Source of the DNA: Setophaga petechia
Lineage: Eukaryota; Chordata; Aves; Passeriformes; Parulidae
Assembly (NCBI GenBank): GCA_024362935.1
Contig: JANCRA010000124.1
Location: 1,240,001 to 1,304,000, forward strand
DNA: 64,000 bases
Reading direction: 5' to 3'
The notes beneath the pieces are model-generated. The model was not told the DNA's origin and did not search any database. It was given only the letters and a program-made list of their open reading frames with translations. Both the position numbers and the translations under genes were made by a program. Positions 28,117 through 39,559 of this stretch are shown here, in pieces. Position 1 is the stretch's first letter, and each line of letters begins with the position of its first letter.

Positions 28117-29070
28117 TCAGTTTTCCAGTTCAGCTTTCAAGTGGCAGGTTTTGATGTGGTTTCCATCACAGGCCCCCCTCCAGATGTGTTTCCCATTGGG
28201 ACAGGGTTCCCAATGTACGTCTCTCTCCCAGACAGTGAGAGGCTTCTGAAGAACAAAAGGATGCACCATTTCTGTCTTTTCTTCAGGACCTGTAATGTTA
28301 ATCATGGATGCACTTTGCCAACATACAGTAGCACCTCCAATCCCTGTGAGGGAACCTGCAGGAGCTACCAAATCCCAATCACTGGGCCAAAACATGTGGG
28401 AAATTACAGTGACATCTGCACCAGTATCCGGCATGTCTGTAATGTAAATAGTTTTACCACAGTGAGTCAGGCAGCAAGTCAATTTTGCTTGGTTGCGGTC
28501 TAAAAATTGCACCCAAAAGACCTCAGGACTTGAGGTTCCAAATGGCACAGACATCACTGAATTCTCTGGAAAGTTGTTTTGCTTGGCTGTACTCATGGGT
28601 AAAAGAAATGCAATAGCTTTAGGTGTTTCTGGTGGAGTCCCTATAGGAACATTAAATGCAAGAGTTAAATATATTACCTTATTGTTACAATTTATTGAAA
28701 CAACAGCTGGAAGGACTGAAAGTCTGAAAATTTTGGTGCTAGCTCTGTCTAGAATCAAAAGGTATTGTCTTTGCTGAAAAAACCTTATTATTCCAGTAGA
28801 AATACTTGAATAACAGAAATTGTTTAAAAGGTGTATCAATTCTGAGGAGGCTAATTCAAACCTTGTACCTGAGGGTATTGAGCTGGCACCATTTGAGGAA
28901 TGGTTGACTGAGGGATAAATGACTGAGGTACCAATGCCATTTGACTGGGCAATTGACTGTAAGGAAGTACCACTACTTGTGTGAGGCATGGTGGTAACCC
29001 CCGCTCTGTTTTGAGTGTAAGGACAAAGCTTTACCATCCATGTCAAATTGAGAACAACAGTACTTAGCAA
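28117..29070 (-). pseudogene. pro: ERV-C dUTPase and protease
   Basis: A minus-strand open frame of 317 codons. Residues about 60-190 resemble a retroviral dUTPase: a SISTGI strand, LILDRAS (where GRSS/GRAS is usual) and LSVLPAVVSIN (where a PGVID-like motif is usual). A PKAIAFLLP tail follows. The aspartic protease follows, with MPDTGADVTVIS (DTGA near residue 226). The dUTPase motifs have lost key residues. A dUTPase joined upstream of protease is a betaretrovirus trait. The frame is open but its neighbours are broken, so it is a relic. Confidence 0.78.
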
Positions 29071-29524
29071 AATGCTTCCCTTTCTGACACTGAGGGCAAA
29101 TAGAAAGTAGTTTAGGTTTGATTGTTGTTGTAGGACAATCCCTTTTTATGTGTCCTAGTTTACCACAAGCAAAGCAACAAGCCTTTTTATCAGAGTCCAA
29201 CTGTACAGTACCAACAGATTTTTTGAAAATGTATGTTTGTGCTTCAAAGGCCTTTTCAAGCTTTGCCAATTTTTGTCCCACATTTTCTCCCAAAGCCTTT
29301 CCCAAATGATCTCCCAATGTTTTTCCAAACTTTTCTTAAGAATCTGCAACCTGCTTTCCAAAAGCATTGACTTGCACGTTGGCAAGATGTTGTGCAGAGA
29401 TGAGCTTACTGCAGGCTGTTAGCATCTGTGTTACAGTTGAAGGCTGATAGGTAAAGTTATAATAATTTTTTTGCTTCCTCTAAATTCTTTCATATCATGG
29501 TGAGAAAGAGTTTTGTATTGTGGA
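28973..29524 (-). pseudogene. gag: ERV-C gag, capsid end and nucleocapsid
   Basis: The minus-strand open frame 29317-28973 encodes two CCHC knuckles, CFACGKLGHIKRDC and CPQCQKGKHFAKYC, preceded by a basic/charged segment. Between 29524 and 29317 the capsid C-terminus can be followed in other frames (a LTACSKLISAQHLANVQ segment), with at least one stop. Two knuckles are normal for class II, in contrast to the single knuckle of ERV-A and ERV-B. Sequence upstream is interrupted by a solo LTR at 29529. Confidence 0.75.
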
Positions 29525-29528
29525 TTTG
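29525..29528. repeat. Target-site duplication TTTG, left copy (solo LTR-D)
   Basis: TTTG also follows the LTR at 30272-30275; four bases is typical for class I ERVs. Confidence 0.65.
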
Positions 29529-30271
29529 TGTTATGTTTGCCCAATTATCCCTTCATAAAAAAAAACCAAACAATATTTGAGATAGCAGCAATTTTAATTA
29601 AATAGTTTAGAAAATATATAAATAAGGGATAATTTGGTTCAAATCATAGTGCATAGGCAAAAGACAACCGCGGGGTACGGAGTGCAGGGCTCTGGGACCC
29701 TTGCCACCTCACGTACAAGCTTGCCAAGTAAAAACTACCCCCTTATATGCCATGGGTTAATACCATCTCCTCCTATTTCTGGTTCGTCATATTTCTATCT
29801 CCGCCCTCAATACCACCTTTACCGCGCAGGTGCCACCACTCAGTTTGGTGGTCGCACAAGTCTTTTGGGGGTCGTCTGATGAAGATTTCATAGTCTTCCT
29901 CTGTGTCCCTTAATTCACCTTTGGGTTACACATGCGCACCAAGCCAGTACAATGTAAGCCAAGACTAACATATCACTATATCTACATATCAAAGCACTAA
30001 ATCCCTTATAATTAGCATTTTCTGGGACCCAACCAGGTTTTGCTTCCTTTCTGCTCATTTTTAGCAACTATATCTTCAGCTTCTTTCCTCCTGTCCTTGT
30101 GAACATCTGCCGGGGGGGGGGGGGGGTGGAGCCCCTCCTCTCCCTCTCTTCTTTGGCATTACCACTTTTAACTATTTTTATTATTCCCAATTATAATAAT
30201 TAATATAATTACTATACCAATATTGATTATTGTATCAATTTTATCAGCACGAATCATACCTATTTATCACA
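29529..30271 (-). mobile_element. Solo LTR of the ERV-D family
   Basis: It is nearly identical to the two LTRs of the ERV-D provirus (40309-41051 and 47107-47850), with perhaps 2% differences by eye. In transcription sense it starts TGTGATAAATAGG at 30271 and ends AACATAACA at 29529. A G run of about 16 lies at 30111-30126. No internal sequence adjoins it, so it probably arose by LTR-LTR recombination. Confidence 0.92.
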
Positions 30272-30275
30272 TTTG

Positions 30276-31031
30276 TATCATTACGACCTACCTTACAGGT
30301 AAGGTAAGGAGTTGTTTATTTGAATCCAAATTTTTTCTAAATTTTGAATAATATTAGACCAATTAGGTAGTTGCAATGGAAGATTTATTGCTGATTTAGA
30401 CTGTGTTTTGTTTTTCCCTTTCATCACTCCTATATCTGATCCAGAAGAACAGGTAGTGTTGTTGCTTCCTGGGACAACAATCAGCTGTCCCAGGAAGCCT
30501 GCCAAAAAGCTCCAAATTGTCATCATTATGATGAGAACTGTAAAAGTGCTTCCATGCCTTGGAAGGCTGTGAAAAGGGTTTTAGCAGGTTTGTTTTTACC
30601 CAATCAGCTTCAGCAATTGCATTGAAACAATTAGATTGGGTTGAATGTAGGCTGAGTAAACAAATTAATGCCACATCTACTGCAATGAGTGATATGTTGA
30701 CCAATGTTAATAGTGTTAGACATGCTACCCTTCCAAATAGAGCAGCAATTGATTTTCTTTTATTGGCACAAGGACACAGTTGTGAAGAATTTGAAAGATT
30801 GTGTTGTATGAACCTGTCAGATCATTCTGAATCCATCCACAAAAGCATACAGAACGTGAAAGACTTGAAAGCTCCAATTAAAGAAGATGGTGGGTCATGG
30901 TTAGATGATCTGTTCCAAGAATGGAGCTTTGCACCTTGGCTAAGGGAACTTTGCAAGAAAGGTCTCTATGTATTGGGTGTTTTAGTAGTGATATTTATAG
31001 TAATACCCTGCATACTTCACTGTGTGTGATA
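30276..31031 (+). pseudogene. env: Env remnant, surface end and transmembrane subunit
   Basis: The plus strand carries an Env of the same CX6CC class as ERV-A and ERV-B. An open stretch 30559-31029 contains LPNRAAIDFLLLAQGHSC, then CEEFERLCC and NLSDHSESI. A membrane anchor (VLGVLVVIFIVIPCIL) and a stop at 31029-31031 follow. Upstream (30440-30600) the surface end with an NCHHYDENC cluster and LAGLFLP is readable in another frame, so a frameshift is present near 30600. It lies opposite in orientation to the ERV-C gag on the far side of the solo LTR. It is followed at 31439 by a plus-strand LTR, which may be its own. Confidence 0.8.
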
Positions 31032-31438
31032 AATGACGAACAAAACTGTCAAAGAAGTTTTTATCATACAAGAGAGAGAGGTAGGAAATAGATTCACAGA
31101 CAAGTGCTTGAAATCTCACCGAGATGGTGGATGAAGGTATAGAAATGGAAGAAGGTTTTGAATTAAGACCCTAATTAAGAATTAAGAATTGACAAGAGTT
31201 TTTCGAACAATGACTTGTAACTATTGTCAGGCGTAATTTATGCCCTTTCCACTGACATAGGGAAAGGGAAAGGACCTTCATAGCATTGCATTGCTGTGTT
31301 GTAATATAGCAATGCTTAGTGCCAGCAAGAACATGCTTTAAGCAGGTAATAAGCAGAAATATTATAGTAAGGCTAAGAAACGCAAGTAATAAATGGCATG
31401 ATTATGAAGCTTTCTTTTGAGGTGAACAGAGAGGGGGA
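31032..31438 (+). other. Non-coding stretch between env remnant and LTR-E
   Basis: No gene is visible. A purine-rich AGAGAGGGGGAATTGGGGGA at about 31425-31445 could be the polypurine tract of the element whose LTR follows. Confidence 0.4.
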
Positions 31439-32010
31439 ATTGGGGGAATCCACAAAATCAGAGGATTTAGGAAAGCTGCAAAGGGCAGGCCTCAGATACA
31501 GCAGAACTGTGAGCAGAGATAAGCAATAGTCATGAGTTAGGTCAGCAGAAAAATTATTTAAACTGTAGAAAAAGCAAGAGCAAATAGAACAATGGCTTGT
31601 GTATTAACGTTTGTCTGAATATTTCTCTAAGCTGCAGAAAGTTTATCAAGCAAGAAATTAGGAAGGTTAAAGCTTAATAACGGATCTCTGTGTGTTGTAT
31701 TTTAAGGCTTACAAGCAGGTATAGTATTTGAAATAAGCAAGCAGTGTTTTAAAAAAAGATACGTGTGCTTATAGTGATTGCATAGAACTACTGTCAAAAT
31801 GCTTTTGCTTTGTGTGATTGGTTAAGAAGCTTATAAAGTAAGTTGTAACATTAAGTTTTTTGGCCTGCTGCCTGGATTGTGAGCTGCTAGCATTTTCCCA
31901 CTATCATAATCATGTAATGAGACTGATGCTGAAAAATAAACAGCTCGAGGCACTTTCCATAGCAGCCCCCTCTCATTAGTAGTCTGTAAATAATCCCCCT
32001 TGCCGGCGTC
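31439..32010 (+). mobile_element. LTR, family E, copy 2
   Basis: It aligns by eye with 1886-2411. An AATAAA lies near 31935. It is preceded by a possible polypurine tract and by an Env remnant in the same orientation, as a 3' LTR would be. Confidence 0.55.
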
Positions 32011-33229
32011 ACTTGGCAGTAGTGTCGCTGCAGCAACTTTCCCGGGAGCCTTGCCAGGAAGGGCTGGGGAGGAGAGTTCTTAGTGACAGGAAGAAAGCCA
32101 GAGTCTGCTAACTCACGTCTGGATTCACTAAACTGGATATTTTTAGATTCATACAAATCGGGGTGCTTTCCAGCTGCAGATCCTGAATTTGTATTTGCGA
32201 CACTTTCCAATGAACCGTGACAGGTTCCACACCGTATTCCTGCCCGCAGGGATACAGCTGGAAAACTCTCAGCTCTGAGCTGCGATCTCAGGATGCTTTC
32301 CCCCACCCCCATCCCAGCAGCAAATGAGACAGGCTTCAAGGCTTCTGAATGAACTGTCTGTGTCTCCACAGCAACTTTCCTGAGCCCTTCCCCCTCCACC
32401 CCATCCACCTCTCTGGGCAGAGCCATCCCTGCCCTGCTCAAGCCCTGGCTGCTGCCCCCTGCCTCTGTTCACCCCCCTGCACGCTCCCCTGCAGGCAGAG
32501 CCAAATGCAAAGCCCCCCCACCTGCTGTAATCTGAGGCTGGGAAGCCAAAAGTGGTGAAAATCCCAGAAAGTTTTGGCAGAGGAATCTATACGAAAAGAG
32601 TTCTCAGAGCTCCAAAGCAAACTGCCTGCCTGACCCTGATCCAAGGGGGTGACTTCCCGGGAAGGGGAAACAGTGACAGGAGTGACCCTTCGACCCCTTG
32701 GCCAGGCAGAGCAGATCCAGAACTCCCTTGGCTGACCCCCCCTGCAGAACTTCTGAACAAGATCCGGCCGCATCTTTTTCAGAAGAGGAGCAGAGCACAG
32801 AATTCTACAGCAGCTCCTGTTTTGCAAAGCTGCCCCAAATTCTCATCTCCCGGACCCATTCGATTCCCAGCTCCATAGAACATGTCCCATGACCCCCCAA
32901 ACTCTTGGAATGCAACAAAAATCCCAAACACTTTTCTGGGAATTCTGGGGCTGGATGATTTCGTGGAGGAGTTGGGAGGATGCCTGGTTGCAGCATCAGT
33001 GACTCAGGGAATCCCGGAAAAAAAGGGAAACACGACCAAAGATGGAAGCTGATCTGATTCCCCTTTTCCGGGCCTCGGGGTGCTGTCCACACTGCCTGGG
33101 GAAATCCCAGACATGCCAGGACACCCTGAACAAAACCCGAGATCCCCCAAGAGGAGGATGAAGGCTCAGCACCACTTGGAATTAAAGTCTCAGAGCCAGG
33201 TGCTCTGTTCTGATGTTTGAGAAAGTCTC
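32011..33229. other. Unassigned stretch, partly open on the minus strand
   Basis: A minus-strand frame continues from the matrix fragment to 32805, but its residues look like no retroviral domain I know. The remainder is GC-moderate with overlapping short frames. It may be degraded Gag linker or inserted host sequence. Confidence 0.35.
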
Positions 33230-33521
33230 TGTTACAATCATTCTGTTCAAAGCTCTCCATTAAAGCTCTGGAGAAAGGTAAAAGTTTGACCAAAGACTCT
33301 TCCTTTTTGAGAGAGACTAGATTGTAAATTTTCCACTTTATCTGGTCCCAGAAATCAAAGGTAAAAGCAGACTTCAAGTCTGTGTTTTGAGTATTCACTT
33401 TTACCCAGATTAATAAGTCTTTTAGTTCACGTTTTGAGATGTCTGAAGGTCCTTTACCCTGTAAAATTGTCTCAAGCTGGTAAAAGATGTCCCATTCTGG
33501 TTTAGATAGATGGTTTCCCAT
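33230..33521 (-). pseudogene. gag: Gag matrix fragment, minus strand
   Basis: A frame starts MGNHLSKPEWDIFYQLETIL at 33521, a Met-Gly myristoylation start. It proceeds through LKDLLIWVK and a FTFDFWDQIKWKIYNLV segment, the W...FW..V layout of class II matrix domains, for about 95 residues. After that the protein no longer resembles Gag. It may be the true 5' end of ERV-C gag, since orientation agrees, separated from the rest by the env/LTR-E/solo-LTR insertions, or it may belong to a different provirus. No LTR or primer site is recognisable upstream of it (33522-34000). Confidence 0.6.
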
Positions 33522-34080
33522 CTCATTGCCCAGGAGCCCCCAGGGTTGCTACCATTACTGACAGGGGTGTCAGCTACAGACAGCGAAGGGGACAATCCAT
33601 TCCTCCTTTTAACAGCCTGGGCCTCTGGCAATGACACTGCCCATGGTCTTCTTTTTTATTTTTATATTCCTCTAGGCTAGAAATCCTTCTCACTAAGGAG
33701 CAGCTTTCCCAAAACCCTCTGATTTTAAGGATTTCCACAATATACTACATAATATATATTTTCATATATGTACAGTAATAAATATAATATATAAAATGTA
33801 TCCTTGATCTTTTTCTCAGCCAGCAGCCTTTGCAGCGAGTTCTGAGCCAACGTAGGGCTCTGCTGCCAGCCCAAATCTGCGCTTCCCTTGCTCAGCCTGA
33901 GTGCAGGTGGGGCATGTGCTGGGCATGGCCAGAGATTTGCATGGCCAAAATCCTCCAGCATTTACATCTGCTCATGGCTTTGGGTAGCACAAATTACAAG
34001 ATACCCATCTCAGCTGACAAATGGCATTTCTTACAAATTGCTACACCAGTGCTGACAACATAGAACTATACGGATCTCTG
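33522..34080. other. Non-coding, no clear features
   Basis: 33690-33735 shares a short CAGCTTTCCCAAAACCCTC-type segment with 60690-60730, suggesting an unnamed interspersed repeat. Nothing else is seen. Confidence 0.35.
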
Positions 34081-34830
34081 TTAAATGTTAAAAAAGTAAT
34101 TTATTTAATTGTTACACCACACTATTTAAATCCATGCAAATAACTTCTGTTAACAAAAACTAATTTATTGCAAATCTCTACAAGCAGTCACTATACACAG
34201 AGATCAAAGGAAAATTAACAAGTGAATTTATTGCATATTAGTGCAAACATACAGCCCATATAGAAACACAAAAATATCAGTAATTCCCTGTAATACCAAG
34301 TACTCAACAAATAGAATTCCACCGCTATACAACTCCACACATTTAAATACACATTTAAATAGAACTATATACGTAAATAACCACTACAATATACAGATGA
34401 GAATACAGATTAAATGTTACCTATTACATTCAAGAAAGAGATATATAAAACAAACCAATTTTTAGATAGACAAACAGCAGTACCATGCTAAATATCTGTA
34501 CAACTGCATCGATACAAATATACAGCTATACATCTGGATATATATGTGTAAATATAATATATATAGAAATACATCAATATACATCTAAAAATATAAAAAT
34601 ACATGTATACCAAAACAAATACCAATATACTAATTTAAAAAGACATATACTGAAAACTACATCAATACAAATAGATACCTACACAACTATATACATAAGG
34701 AAATCTAAACACAGATATTACAATACACATAAAGAACTAGATACATATAACACAAATAGGTAACTGCAAACCTGTATGTATGCAGGTATCTATACATACA
34801 TATATACCTCGTACTTTCATAAATCTGATA
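34081..34830. repeat. AT-rich low-complexity, ACAT/ATAC-rich block
   Basis: About 750 bases composed largely of irregular ATACA/AAATA/TATAT words. It gives several spurious Ile/Tyr/Asn-rich frames on the plus strand. It looks like a degenerate tandem array without a fixed unit. Confidence 0.65.
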
Positions 34831-37469
34831 CCATATGGACAGAAATATGCCTGTACAAATAGCAGGCTACATATGTACATATCCATATAATAATCCCTGT
34901 CCACGTGCAAGTCTGTGTATCTTTAAACAGAGCTCCAAGCAGAGGGATCCCAGCTGCCCCATCTTCAAAGCCTCTCCCTTGGTGTCCTCCTCCCTGTGCA
35001 GAGCAGCTCTCCTGGACAGGAACAGCAGATGGGACATCTGGCAAGCAAAGGGGACACTAAGTGAGTATAGGGACGTTTCCCTTTGCAGCAGCTGCACTTC
35101 CATGAGGGAAGAGGAAATATCAGAGCCTCCCCAGGAGGATCAGAAGGAAAAAGCAGCCGAGCAGGCCAGGCTGTGGTGAGCTGTTCACTTCTTTCAGGCA
35201 TCCCAGTTGCTCTGAGGGAACTCCCTCATGTCACGTTATTGAACCACTTCTGCACTTACCAAGATGGTGGCCCCCAAATCAATCACTATTTATGTCTCCA
35301 GCTGCTTGCACCAGTGACAGTGAATGTCCTCTAACAGTGCTGGGGCACAAAGTTACCTTCCACAGGTCATCTGACAGGGCCTTGTTCTTCCTGTGCTGCC
35401 TGTCTTTCTCCTTACCTTCCACTTAATTTTTACACCATTTCTTTTTCTTTCCCCTTGATCAATGCTAAAATGCATGTTTCTCTTCCAAGTTTGTTTGTTC
35501 AGTGATCCTGTCAAGCCTTTTCTCAGAAGCTTTTATCATGGAATTGAGTGTTAATTTCAGCAAAAATGAAAATGGCGATTTTCTGTGAGATTTATGCAAG
35601 TCTCCTGTTCATTAGGGCATCATTTAGGAAGGTACCAAGGGAAAAAGGATGTTTATGTATGTCAGTTCACTAGTGGAATATTCATGGATAGAAAGAGTGA
35701 TTAGCTGAATTTCACATCTACTATTAACCTCAATGTGCAACAGGTAACTTTGGGAGAAATTAAAGCCAGATTTCTCCTTCTACTAGCCTGTATTCAAACG
35801 TAAAGTAAATAGAGCACGGTGAGAATGTCAGTGTTCCCTTCCTAAAGTGCCTTATTAAGGTGCTCTTCAAGTAATGGAGATAAAATCTGGGTGGGCATTC
35901 CTAATTTCCAGACACTCATTGTCAATTTAATTGACTCTGAAAACAGCAGAGATGTGCACATCATACCTTATCGATCCATTTGGGGATGTTTTAGGTTCAG
36001 ATTCTCTGAGGCTTTAGATTTTTAGATCTCTAGACAATGCTTCCAAGAATGTAAATAGCTTTCAGAAATTAAACTTTTCTCCTTTTTTCCTCAGTCTTTG
36101 CACTCGTGTGCACCAGAGACCTTCAGTGAACGGATTTCACTTTAATCCATCTCCAAGCTGAATCTCTCAGCGGTATTCACATGGTGGTTCGTGTGTGTCT
36201 TCTGCACAGTGCAATTTTAAAATCTTCATTTCTTTCTATTTCTGCCCTTATTTTTCTGTTTTAGTTTGCAAATGCATGCAGATGTATCAGAAATTATATA
36301 CTTCATTTCTGATGCATCACTTCCTGTCTAATAATTTCATTTTATCCTGTTCTGATGCTTTGCTATTATAATATATTTTATTCTAAGTGGACTCCTGTTT
36401 TCTTGAATGTGGAAGTTTTATAACGCAATGTTCTCATTCACCTGCTTTCATGAAACGCTTCATTAACATTTGCACAAGTAACTGTATGGTTCCCTTCTGC
36501 TTTGTAGAAGATTTGGGAAACTCAAGTCCTGCTCAGCTACAAAAAAACATACACGGTGCTTGGTAATTGCCCTAAGAGCTTAAGTTAATAGTAAACAACT
36601 GCAGCTTATTCACTTCACAGAAATTGGGAGAAAAGACACTGTAAATATTGAGGAATGCAGTGCAATATTGATGGGCATCCCTCAGTTACCCAGACAGACT
36701 GATGTCACTGGCAAAATTCCCTCTTTCCGGAAGGTTTTCATATGCTTTTGCTGTACTTCGTATGGCTGCAGGTCACATTTCCCTTGATTTAAGGAAGTAT
36801 CTTGGCAGGTATTTTTGGTGATATATCTTGCTAATTCTGCCCTTGGAGGAATTACTCACTTCTACAGTCCTTATTACATGCCCTGTTCTAAAAGACTTAT
36901 ACTGTTTCCCTCTCTCTGTGTTTTCACACTTGTTTAACAAGGTTTTCTTTCTAAGGATATTAATCACAATATCCCAATGGAATAAAAAAATGCTTGGGTA
37001 TTTTTTCCCTAAGTATTTACAAAAGAAAAATTAAAAAAAAATCTGTATATATGTTGGATGTAAAATGCAAATAGAAATAAACTTGAGAGTTCTCCCAAAA
37101 ACCTTAAGAAAAAACCCCATGTATTCTATAAAACCCAGAGTATTCATCTACAGAATACAAAAATGGGCACGTTCTAGAAAAGAAAATTTGTGCAACGGTT
37201 CTGCACAGAATTATATGCTTTCAAGCTTTTTGCCCTTTCAGGGGCAGTGCCATTCTCTGAACTCCAATGCTCTGAGCATGTTCTGCTCACCATGGCAGCT
37301 TTCTGCTCTCCCCTGGTACAGATCATCCTCCCAGCAAAGGGGGAGCGCAGCCACCACAACTCGCAGCACCTTCCAACACAGCAAGAACCTGAGGGGGAGA
37401 AATGGCTTTCACCAGCTGCTGCGGGTTTTAATAGTGCTACCTCTCGGCTGCTGAAAGCCTGAATTTCTG
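34831..37469. other. Intergenic DNA without recognised features
   Basis: Short frames on both strands (for example 34835-35179) have no family-like motifs or splice context. Base composition is ordinary AT-rich vertebrate. I see no RNA gene. Confidence 0.5.
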
Positions 37470-38054
37470 TGTGGCAGTGCGCTAGTTTCCGAGTCAAATG
37501 TTCTGTTAGCTCGCGGTAGGTTCACGCGTTCCCCGAGTTGTTGCAGTTAATTTCTTCCCTGTGTTATGCCGTCCTACCCAAGTGTCCCTCAAGGAATCCC
37601 CTCCCTCCGCACCAAATTTTTCCCTGTCAAGACAACCCGGCCCCCTTCCCCCATCCATCAGCCCAAACCCTACCCTTTGTTCCAGAAAGTTCCCTGTCCC
37701 TCACCCCAAGATCCAATCCCTATCCCAACCCTCTCTCCTCCCCATGTTCTGATTTGTTGTAGTCCTCAAAACCACACCCCGAGAGTCGCTTATTGGTTAC
37801 TATATGGTGTCCACCCCCCTGTTTTGAAAGATTTTAAAAACCCGTGCACAAGGGTGTTGGGGGTTCCTTTAATTTCTGTTCCTTTTTGTGCTGTTCTTCG
37901 TAAGTAGTTTTCCTGTTCGTCTTCTATTACAATTCGCTGCATTTTGCACTGTAGAAGAGCTTTTCCTCCCTTCTTCATTCGGTCCTCGGCGGTGTCTCTA
38001 CTGCTAGGCATTTGGGCTAGAGATTCTGGCTCAGGCAAAACCCTAGTCTAGCCA
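37470..38054 (+). mobile_element. Probable solo LTR, distantly like the ERV-B LTR
   Basis: It begins TGTGGCAGTGCGCTAG, close to the TGTTGCAGTGCGCTCG start of ERV-B. It then has C-rich U3-like sequence including GTTCCAGAAAGTT, which also occurs in the ERV-B LTR, and a TTTTAAAAACC near 37830. The end near CTAGCCA is a guess, and no six-base target duplication is convincing. Confidence 0.5.
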
Positions 38055-39559
38055 GTTTCCGACTCTTGTCATTGTCCCTGGAGAATCACAGAGCTAGCCA
38101 GGGCTCCGGAGGCCAGTGACCATGACCCATGCTTTGGCATGTCACATCCCCCAGAGCCACACCTGCCAGGCTACAAGCCCCAGCCCTGGTCCCCACTGCC
38201 GGCCTCAGCGGCTCCTGGGCATACTCACCCTGAGTGCAAAGGCAGCTGCAGGAGCCCCCCAGGGTGCTCTGGATCCAGGCTGCATACGCCCTAAAGCCAC
38301 CTCTGAAAGAGACATGGATGGGGACTGCAGCTGGATCTTCCAGTGCTCAGTACCCTTGACTACTCTCTAAGTGAACCCAAACTTTACCTGCAGCACCTTG
38401 AGCAGATTTACCGTTTCCGCCCATCCTGGAATGTGATGTTCCCACATCATACGCCAGCCCTTTGCAGGGAGTGACCAGGTCCCAGCTGCTCTGCTACCCT
38501 GGCCTTAGTTTCTGTTTCCCAGCAATGAACTTAACGGATATACTCATGAGAACCCCAGCACAACATTTGCTTCTCAGGAGCTCTTAGGCAAAAAACCTCC
38601 ACTAATCCTAGTTTTTGCACAGACAAGAAGGTCCTGACAAAGCATAAGGCACAGGCAGGGCTCTGGCATAAGAATTGCTGAACCACAGGATTCCACCCAT
38701 TGTTGTTGGATCCTAACTGCTTTGCTGATATTTTAGAGCCAGTTGTGGACAGGGACTGCTGCTGACAGGGTGGAAAAATTTGGAGAAATAAAGGTGCAGG
38801 AAACAAGCAAAAAAACCAAAAAAAGCCACAAAACCCCCAAACAAACAAACAAACAAACAAACAAACAAAAAACCAAAAAAACCAAGGGGGAAAACCCCTA
38901 GAAATATAGATCACAACAGAAGTCCTCGGATATGGTTCAATGGAAAATGCCACCAGCAGTGAGCAGAGCCCGAGGTTGCTCACTGCCACCACAGGGGCTC
39001 CTCAGTCCCCTGCTGGTTTGTGTGTGATCCCTGCTGGGCTCCCTCTGCCCCTTCAGCAGATGCAGCCCTGGCTGGAAAGGGCTTCGTGCTCTGGTGTTCC
39101 CACCTTGCTCCAGGCTACATTCTTAGCAGCACTGAAAGAAGAGGTGGAAAAAGGAGCTATTGTCTGTCCTACCTGCAAACTCTTCTCCTTTAGTGCCACT
39201 TCCAGAGATCCCTCTGTCAGCTTGGCACTGTGCCTGCTGCATCCTCGTTCTTGTCCACTTCATCAGCTGGAACTCTCTTGCACATCGGTACTCGCTGTCC
39301 TACGTCATGAACAGAGAGCTGTGTCAGAAGAGCAAGGATTTCATTTTCTTGGTCTTTCTAACAGACGCAAGAAGCATGAGTTCAAATAACTTTGTTGTTT
39401 GTTCCTGGCCTCCTTTTAGATAACTCTTTTTTGCTTTAATGTAAAAGTCTCTTTTCCCAGATGGATGGAATGATCTGTAACTGGCAATTGCTTCAGCCTG
39501 TCAGGCACCATGGGAGTTTTCTCTTGTCCCTGATGAGGATTTGGTGAATTTCCCATTGG
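38055..39559. other. Intergenic DNA with one microsatellite
   Basis: No gene is recognised. An (AAAC)n microsatellite of about seven to eight units occupies 38839-38869 in an A-rich stretch. Confidence 0.5.
38839..38869 (+). repeat. (AAAC)n microsatellite
   Basis: Perfect CAAA/AAAC tetranucleotide repeats, flanked by A-rich and CCAAAAA words. Confidence 0.95.

Noticed and set aside
29634..29879. An 81-codon frame present in three places (also 40413-40658 and 47211-47456) with almost the same translation
   Set aside because: The three intervals are copies of one LTR (family D); similarity follows from shared LTR DNA and the frame is antisense to LTR transcription.
34241..34763. Ile/Tyr/Asn-rich plus frames at 34241-34465 and 34485-34763
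   Set aside because: Chance frames in AT-rich low-complexity sequence.
37464..38060. TTTCTG / TTTCCG as a target duplication for the LTR at 37470
   Set aside because: One mismatch, and the right LTR end is not fixed, so it is not usable as evidence.
38839..38869. Regular repeats that could suggest a CRISPR-like array
   Set aside because: Simple AAAC microsatellite in vertebrate-type DNA, no spacers.
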